From NCBI GenBank assembly GCA_963978895.1, contig OZ022241.1, forward strand, positions 25,818,073 to 25,882,072: a stretch of 64,000 nucleotides of DNA. The letters are read 5' to 3'. Shown piece after piece: positions 60,350 through 64,000 of this stretch; the stretch's first letter is position 1, and each line of letters starts with the position of its first letter. Position numbers and translations under genes: made by a program. The notes under the pieces were generated by a model. The model did no database searches and was not told the origin of the DNA. It saw only the letters and a program-made list of their open reading frames with translations. This DNA is from Erpobdella octoculata (taxonomy: Eukaryota; Annelida; Clitellata; Hirudinida; Erpobdellidae).

Positions 60350-60645
60350 ACTTGTTTTGATTTTTTCGTAGATAGATATTGTACATTTAATCTAAATATT
60401 TTATACTTTTTTCCTCGGTATATTTTAAAGATGTACTTATACTTTGTTTTGATTTTTTAAAGTAGATGTACATATTTTCTATAGGTTTTAGACATATGTT
60501 TTGACATTTTTTTGAAATTATTTTAAAAAGCTGTATTCATTGTCTACAAATCTTGGACTTTATTTTGACTTTTTCGTAGATAGATGTACATTTAATCTAA
60601 TCTAAATATTTTATACTTTTTTCCTCGGTATATTTTAAAGCAAAT
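60350..60645 (+). repeat. 215-bp local duplication
   Basis: The block cgtagatagat...ttttcctcggtatattttaaag occurs at 60368-60430 and 60570-60645; flanking parts are also similar. Simple tandem duplication in AT-rich DNA. Confidence 0.75.
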
Positions 60646-60836
60646 CAAACAATATATTGCCAAATGTTGCAGTAAAAACTTTAAGCTAGCTAAGAACCGT
60701 AAATTGAGTAAAACAAATTTCAAAATCGTCCCATTTTTTTAAAATTATTATTGCCAAATGTTGTATTACTAACCTTAAAAAAAAAATTAAATCTGCCCAT
60801 TTTTTATATCGGTAAAGTTGCCGATTAATATAAATA

Positions 60837-61215
60837 ATGAATATTCATAGCAAAACAAGCTGCTGTTATCTGATTAGCTGCTGCCACTTTATCTCAGTTT
60901 GGTCAGCAGGTGCTTGTGCGCTTTGTTTACTGGGCGATGGTGCAGCACAGCAGGAGGCAGAGGAAGCTGACTTCGAAAATTATGTCAAATCGTCATGGTC
61001 GGCAACCTCAAGTGAAACAGCCTTGGAGTGGTGGAAACAGAATTTAAAACTTTTTCCTAAAACAGCTCGTTTTGCCCGAATGTACTTATGTATTCCTGCA
61101 ACCTCGGTGCAATCAGAACGATTTTCAGCCACTGGAGTCTGATCAGCAAGCTGCGTAACCGGCTCCTTCCAGACACGTAACCGGCTCCTTCCAGACAATG
61201 CAGAATCTTTCATTT
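60837..61215 (+). pseudogene. hAT transposase C-terminal fragment
   Basis: ALEWWKQNLKLFPKTARFAR, MYLCIPATSVQSERFSATG, a stop, then NRLLPDNAESFIF in a second frame. These are hATC signatures of the BED-type group. A 23-bp duplication (cgtaaccggctccttccaga twice, 61155-61199) breaks the end of the domain. Confidence 0.82.
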
Positions 61216-62944
61216 TTTAGAACAAGATTCAGGACTTATTTGATAATTAAATAAAGTTTTATTTTCACATACTTACGTACTTTGCAATTTTTGGATTTTA
61301 GTCGATGGATATTTTGTTATCTATGAAGCTTCCGGTTTAGCGCTGTAATGGCGTTTCGGTCTGAATGAACGAAATAGAATTCGATTTGTTTTCAGTTCCT
61401 CGTGAGCTTTTTTTCTTTACTATTCTGTTTTCTTAACTTTTCTTTATCTTATAATGTACTCTAGGGATTTCTTGTTAGGCTTTTCTCAATCTTCTACTCT
61501 GCCTACCCGTACTGTTGGACGTAGGATCTATTTTTTTAATATTCTTAATTTAAATTATATTAGAAAAATTAAACGAACTGCTAATTGTAATTGTAATTCT
61601 ATTTCTTCCGATAATTCTAAATTAAAACTTCTTTTTAAATAAATAATCTTAAATCTAATAATAATTCTAATAACCTTAATATAGCTACCCTTAATATTCG
61701 TTCTTTAAATAATAAATCACCCTATATTTCTAACTTGGCCCTGTCTAATTGTCTTGATCTCTTTCTTCTGACTCAGACCTGGCATGAATCTGCTTCTTCT
61801 CCTCTCCTTGCTTCTATTCCTACTGGCTTTTTTTTAGCAGGCTATGCCTCCTGTTGATCCTTTGCCTGCTCGACATTCTTCCTATAGTGGCATATGCCTT
61901 CTTTTTAAGTCTATCTACTCTGTTTCTCTAAATTCTTTTATTAAATTCTCATCTGTAGAATGCCTCTTTCTGTTAAAAGTTAAAATTAACTCTTTTAAGT
62001 TTAATCTCATAGGTATCTATAGACTTCCAAAATGTTCTAAACCACAATTTTTGAGGATTTCTACAACCTTTTTGAATATCTTTTTTCTCTATCTACTCCT
62101 TTTATTATTGGGGATTTTAATATTCCTATTAATAAAACTAAGGACCCTTTTGTTTCTCAATTTCTTGAAATCCTATCTACTTTTAACTTCTTTCAGCATT
62201 GTGTCTTCGACTCATAATCGAGGCAACACATTGGATCTTATTATTTCTCCTCTCTTCTCTAATATAGGTAGTCTTTCATCTGTAAAACTTCACTTTACTT
62301 TATTTTTTTTAAATTTACCTTTTTCTCAACCCTTAAGTAATCTTTTATTTGTTACTAAACGGTGTTGGTCTAGATTTGATAAAACTCAATTTTTAGATCT
62401 ATTTCATTACTTCTGGGTTTTCTTCTTCTTCTTTCACTGACGTCGATTCATTTATGGACAATCTCAACTCGACGAATTCATCCATATTGAATATTTTGGT
62501 TCCTTTTAAGACGTCTAGGTTTCGGCTCTTTTTTTAAAAAGCTCCTTGGTTTGATCGTGATTGTGTTCTCTTTAAGCAATCAGCCCGTAAAACTGAGAAA
62601 GCTTATCGTTCTAATCTCTCTAAAGCTTCTTGGTATGAGTGGCAATACCATCTCAAATAATACTATAAGCTACTTTTTGATAAGCACTCTTCTTTTTAAG
62701 AAAATCTATTGTTCTAGCTTCAAATTCTAGAAATAGGTGGTCTTCTCTGTCTAAACTCCTCAATAACAAATCTCATCCTCTTTCTTTCTCTCCTGATGAC
62801 TATCATAACTTTCTAACTACTAAAATAAATAACATTAGATCTTATAATAATAGTCAAACTCTTATTTTTTCTAAATTCTCGACTGAAACTTTTACTTCTT
62901 TCTCTCCTATTACACTTGACTATATTACTAAACTTATTAACTCT

Positions 62945-64000
62945 ATGTCTTCTTCTACTTGCTCTTTGGATCTTATTCCTGCTCCTATCTTTAAAAAACT
63001 TTTTTCTCTTTTTTATCCAATCTTACTTGACTTAATTAATCTATCTTTATCTACATCTGTGTTTCCTTCTGTTCTTAAATCTTCCTTTATTATACCTACT
63101 ATTAAAAATGCATATCTTGATCCTTCCTCTCTTTCTAGCTATAAGCCTGTCTCTAATCTGTCTTTTATATCTAAAATCATAGAGAAAGTTGTATATGAGC
63201 AAATAAATGCTTATCTGACTACTTTCTCACTTCTTCCTCTTTCCCAATCTGGCTTTAGATCTGGTCATTCTACTGAAACTGCTCTACTTAAACTCTATAA
63301 TGATCTGATTGTTTCTTCTGATTCTGGCCTTTCTACTCTTCTTCTTTGTCTTGATTTTTCATCTGCATTTGATGCAGTTGATCACTCACTGTTATTGAAA
63401 GTACTTGATACATCTTTTAATATAACTGATAAATCACTCTCATGGGTTAATTCATATCTATCTGGTAGATCTTCTTATGTATCTATTGAATCTTCTAAAT
63501 CTACTTCTGTATCTTTAAATTATGGCGTTCCTCAAGGCTTTGTTCTTGGCCCTTTACTGTTTATTCTATATATTTTTTTTGTAATAGTTTATAGTCCTTT
63601 ACACCAGGTGTTTTAAGACTAAAATGGCTGTATGTTGGAAGCACTTAAGTACTTCCTGTCGTGGATCATAATTTGATCTTTTTAACTTTCCCCTCTTCCT
63701 TTCTCCAGGCTTGGAACTGGCATGCAAAAGCAAGGCGGAGTTCTTATTTATTCTATATACTTCTGAACTTCCTTATTTTCCTACTCTCTCAATAGTCAAA
63801 TGTATGCTGATGACTCGTATGTCTATTCTAATTTTTCTAACTTCTCTCTTAAGTCTGTTGTTAATCAAATAACTGCCTGCCTTCAATCTATTATCACTTG
63901 GAGTTCTATGTGTCTTAAGCCTAATCCTGATAAGTTTGAATTAATCTATTTCAATAAAGCCTCAAAATCTGTAACTCTGCTTCCTTTGGTTCTGCTACCT
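62945..64000 (+). pseudogene. reverse transcriptase of the right-edge LINE, interrupted
   Basis: Frame 62945-63572 reads SGFRSGHSTETALLKLYNDL, LLLCLDFSSAFDAVDHSLLL (motif A) and NYGVPQGFVLGPLLFILY (motif B). An insertion follows. The frame resumes at 63747 with FILYTSELPYFP-type sequence and, after a small break, QMYADDSYVYSNFSNFSLKS (motif C). The domain is otherwise well preserved, so the element was probably recently active. It is cut by the window end. Confidence 0.85.
63573..63746 (-). mobile_element. SINE-like insertion with 13-bp target duplication
   Basis: An exact 13-bp repeat tttattctatata flanks the insertion (63560-63572 and 63747-63759). On the minus strand the insertion ends in an oligo-A run (ttacaaaaaaaata) next to the duplication, the mark of LINE-driven retroposition. 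It has a B-box-like cagttccaagcctgg near its 5' end. 174 bp. Confidence 0.75.

Larger units (their letters stand above)
59840..61370 (+). mobile_element. hAT remnant with TTTCGG-rich terminus
   Basis: Left end at about 59840 (gagctagaccgaaactcgg) is followed by a dense run of gtttcgg hexamers to 59990. A hATC remnant lies at 60837-61215. A possible right end with gtttcggtct lies at 61352-61362, the inverse of agaccgaaac. No target duplication was confirmed. A Helitron 3' end (60165-60181, aacgttcagctagt) lies inside. Confidence 0.6.
61440..64000 (+). mobile_element. APE LINE (CR1/L2/jockey-like), broken, runs off the right edge
   Basis: Highly AT-rich LINE different from the one at 7040. The endonuclease start is at about 61685 (ATLNIRSLNNKS), the GDFNIPINKTK block at about 62113, a NRGNTLDLIISP block at 62219, the RT at 62945-63575, and motif C MYADDSYVY after 63800. 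Frameshifts occur near 61855 and 62090 and stops near 62640. The catalytic YADD is intact. A 174-bp insertion splits the RT at 63573-63746. Confidence 0.83.

Overview
This is animal nuclear DNA: AT-rich, intron-bearing and saturated with transposable elements and simple repeats. I see no bacterial features. The only confident host gene is a nuclear receptor of the NR4A (NGFI-B/Nurr1/HR38) family on the minus strand. A receptor of that family suggests a bilaterian animal, but I cannot name the species.

NR4A runs right to left. An N-terminal exon (41791-42719) and a first zinc-finger exon (41292-41601) sit at the right. The second zinc-finger exon (5774-5903) and a hinge exon (5540-5700) sit at the left. 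All junctions have GT/AG borders and compatible phases, so the intron between the two zinc fingers is 35.4 kb and contains most of the window's mobile DNA. The ligand-binding-domain exons must lie left of position 1 and the start codon right of 42719. A possible small secreted protein (42873-43347, minus, two exons) lies just upstream.

Layout, left to right. 1-3968: a restriction-endonuclease-type LINE, broken, in head-to-tail arrangement with the 3' end of another copy. 3975-5210: a decayed mobile ORF. 5540-5903: NR4A exons. 5935-6272: a small Helitron. 6676-9475: an APE-type LINE plus an inverted fragment of it. 9610-10215: Helitron-associated minisatellite. 10332-13574: a structurally complete LTR retrotransposon (TSD, LTRs, tRNA-Leu primer site, polypurine tract) whose coding region is a gag-like head joined to a host non-muscle myosin II coiled-coil tail. 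13799-15594: a second LTR element without pol, encoding a SAP-domain acidic protein. 16128-19435: a Helitron blown up by TATG arrays and a second LINE copy. 19440-21012: a 155-bp satellite with GGCC-rich tail. 21108-24991: SINEs, a PiggyBac-like remnant and Helitron ends. 25529-29777: a hAT element with two other transposons nested inside. 31299-37125: more hAT, SINE, tandem repeat and Helitron pieces. 37130-41290: mostly unexplained, AT-rich.

Right of NR4A: a tRNA-Leu-like gene (44440-44548), a P-superfamily element with a THAP domain (44830-46855), an inverted LINE fragment, an inverted copy of the satellite composite interrupted by a TIR element (49690-51960), a Helitron 3'-end trimer (52091-52912), a 1.3-kb tetranucleotide array that switches from AATC to AACC (53421-54714), another mobile ORF fragment, a Helitron (57530-58347), a hAT remnant (59840-61370), and an APE LINE running off the right edge with a SINE-like insertion.

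Most of the long microsatellites lie inside or beside one Helitron family, whose body carries a (TA)n tract and a GC-rich 18-bp minisatellite. The most novel object is the LTR element carrying a myosin tail in gag-fusion form, which resembles retroviral gene transduction.
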